In this document: one piece after another, positions 44,107 through 44,193 of the stretch | Layout: the number at the start of each line of letters is the position of its first letter | How positions within the stretch are numbered: position 1 is the stretch's first letter | NCBI RefSeq assembly: GCF_900113645.1 | Contig: NZ_FOQC01000018.1 | Coordinates: 1-44,193, forward strand | Length of the DNA stretch: 44,193 bases | Direction: 5' to 3' | Origin: Trichococcus flocculiformis | GTDB taxonomy: Bacteria > Bacillota > Bacilli > Lactobacillales > Aerococcaceae | Program-made: the position numbers and the translations under genes | The notes under the pieces: model-generated | What the model was told of the DNA's origin: nothing | The model's database searches: none | What the model saw: the letters and a program-made list of their open reading frames with translations, nothing else

Positions 44107-44193
44107 ACTCCGGCGAGGGGGCTTCTCGACGGAGTTGGGCTCTTCGGTATTCGTCTTCCTCCTGTGAGAGAATGTTTGCCGGAGCTGAGCATG
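44107..44193. repeat. Short CTCCGG hairpin repeats at the right edge
   Basis: ACTCCG-GCGAG / CTCG-CGGAGT at 44107-44135, then a second, less regular unit (CTCCTGTGAG ... TTGCCGGAGCTGAGC) reaching the window edge. It belongs to the same family as the clusters at 23441, 27493 and 34530. Confidence 0.6.

Overview
The window looks like the chromosome of a low-to-mid GC Gram-positive of the order Lactobacillales. The evidence is strong Shine-Dalgarno sites, many PTS sugar genes, cre-like catabolite sites, short-form HisG with HisZ, and an rRNA promoter/boxA layout like that of Bacilli. A Carnobacteriaceae member such as Trichococcus fits, but the genus is an inference from general gene content. 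Most genes lie on the minus strand.

Region 1 (1-7424). The left edge is the promoter and leader of an rRNA operon reading leftward out of the window. To its right is a beta-glucoside PTS operon on the minus strand: RpiR-type regulator, GH1 6-phospho-beta-glucosidase, IIC, IIB, IIA, a second GH1, then a second and almost identical IIB-IIA pair, closed by a strong terminator. A GH4 6-phospho-beta-glucosidase at 23.6-25.0 kb is probably in the same regulon: a 27-bp motif that differs at only one base lies upstream of both transcription units, exactly 72 bp from each -10 box.

Region 2 (7600-10059). A protein of unknown function, a GNAT acetyltransferase and a YlxP/DUF503 protein.

Region 3 (10107-18431). 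A complete, tightly overlapping histidine operon hisZGDCBHAF-hisIE on the minus strand, with the PHP-type histidinol phosphatase hisK divergent from it. The shared promoter region carries three 11-bp direct repeats that may be an operator.

Region 4 (18434-27447). A MacA/MacB-like ABC exporter with a palindrome over its promoter, DUF1836 and DegV genes, the GH4 gene, and two divergent aldo/keto reductases. Intergenic space holds two families of hairpin repeats. One is about 124 bp long with compensatory changes in its stems and directly follows stop codons. The other is a family of short CTCCGG hairpins.

Region 5 (27673-34378). aroD, then a decaying arabinan/arabinoside locus. The GH51 arabinofuranosidase and a GH27 enzyme with a beta-L-arabinopyranosidase-like active site are intact. 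The GH127 gene has two in-frame stops. A deletion has fused the C-terminal stubs of a GH43 gene and a divergent ArsR-type regulator, removing both 5' ends and the promoter region between them. This is the most striking part of the window.

Region 6 (34636-44193). Transketolase, a MATE transporter and a Gfo/Idh/MocA oxidoreductase, followed by a plus-strand locus GH1-IIC-GntR-ManA that resembles the Bacillus gmu (glucomannan) operon without its IIA and IIB. The duplicated IIB-IIA pairs of region 1 are candidates to serve this orphan IIC.
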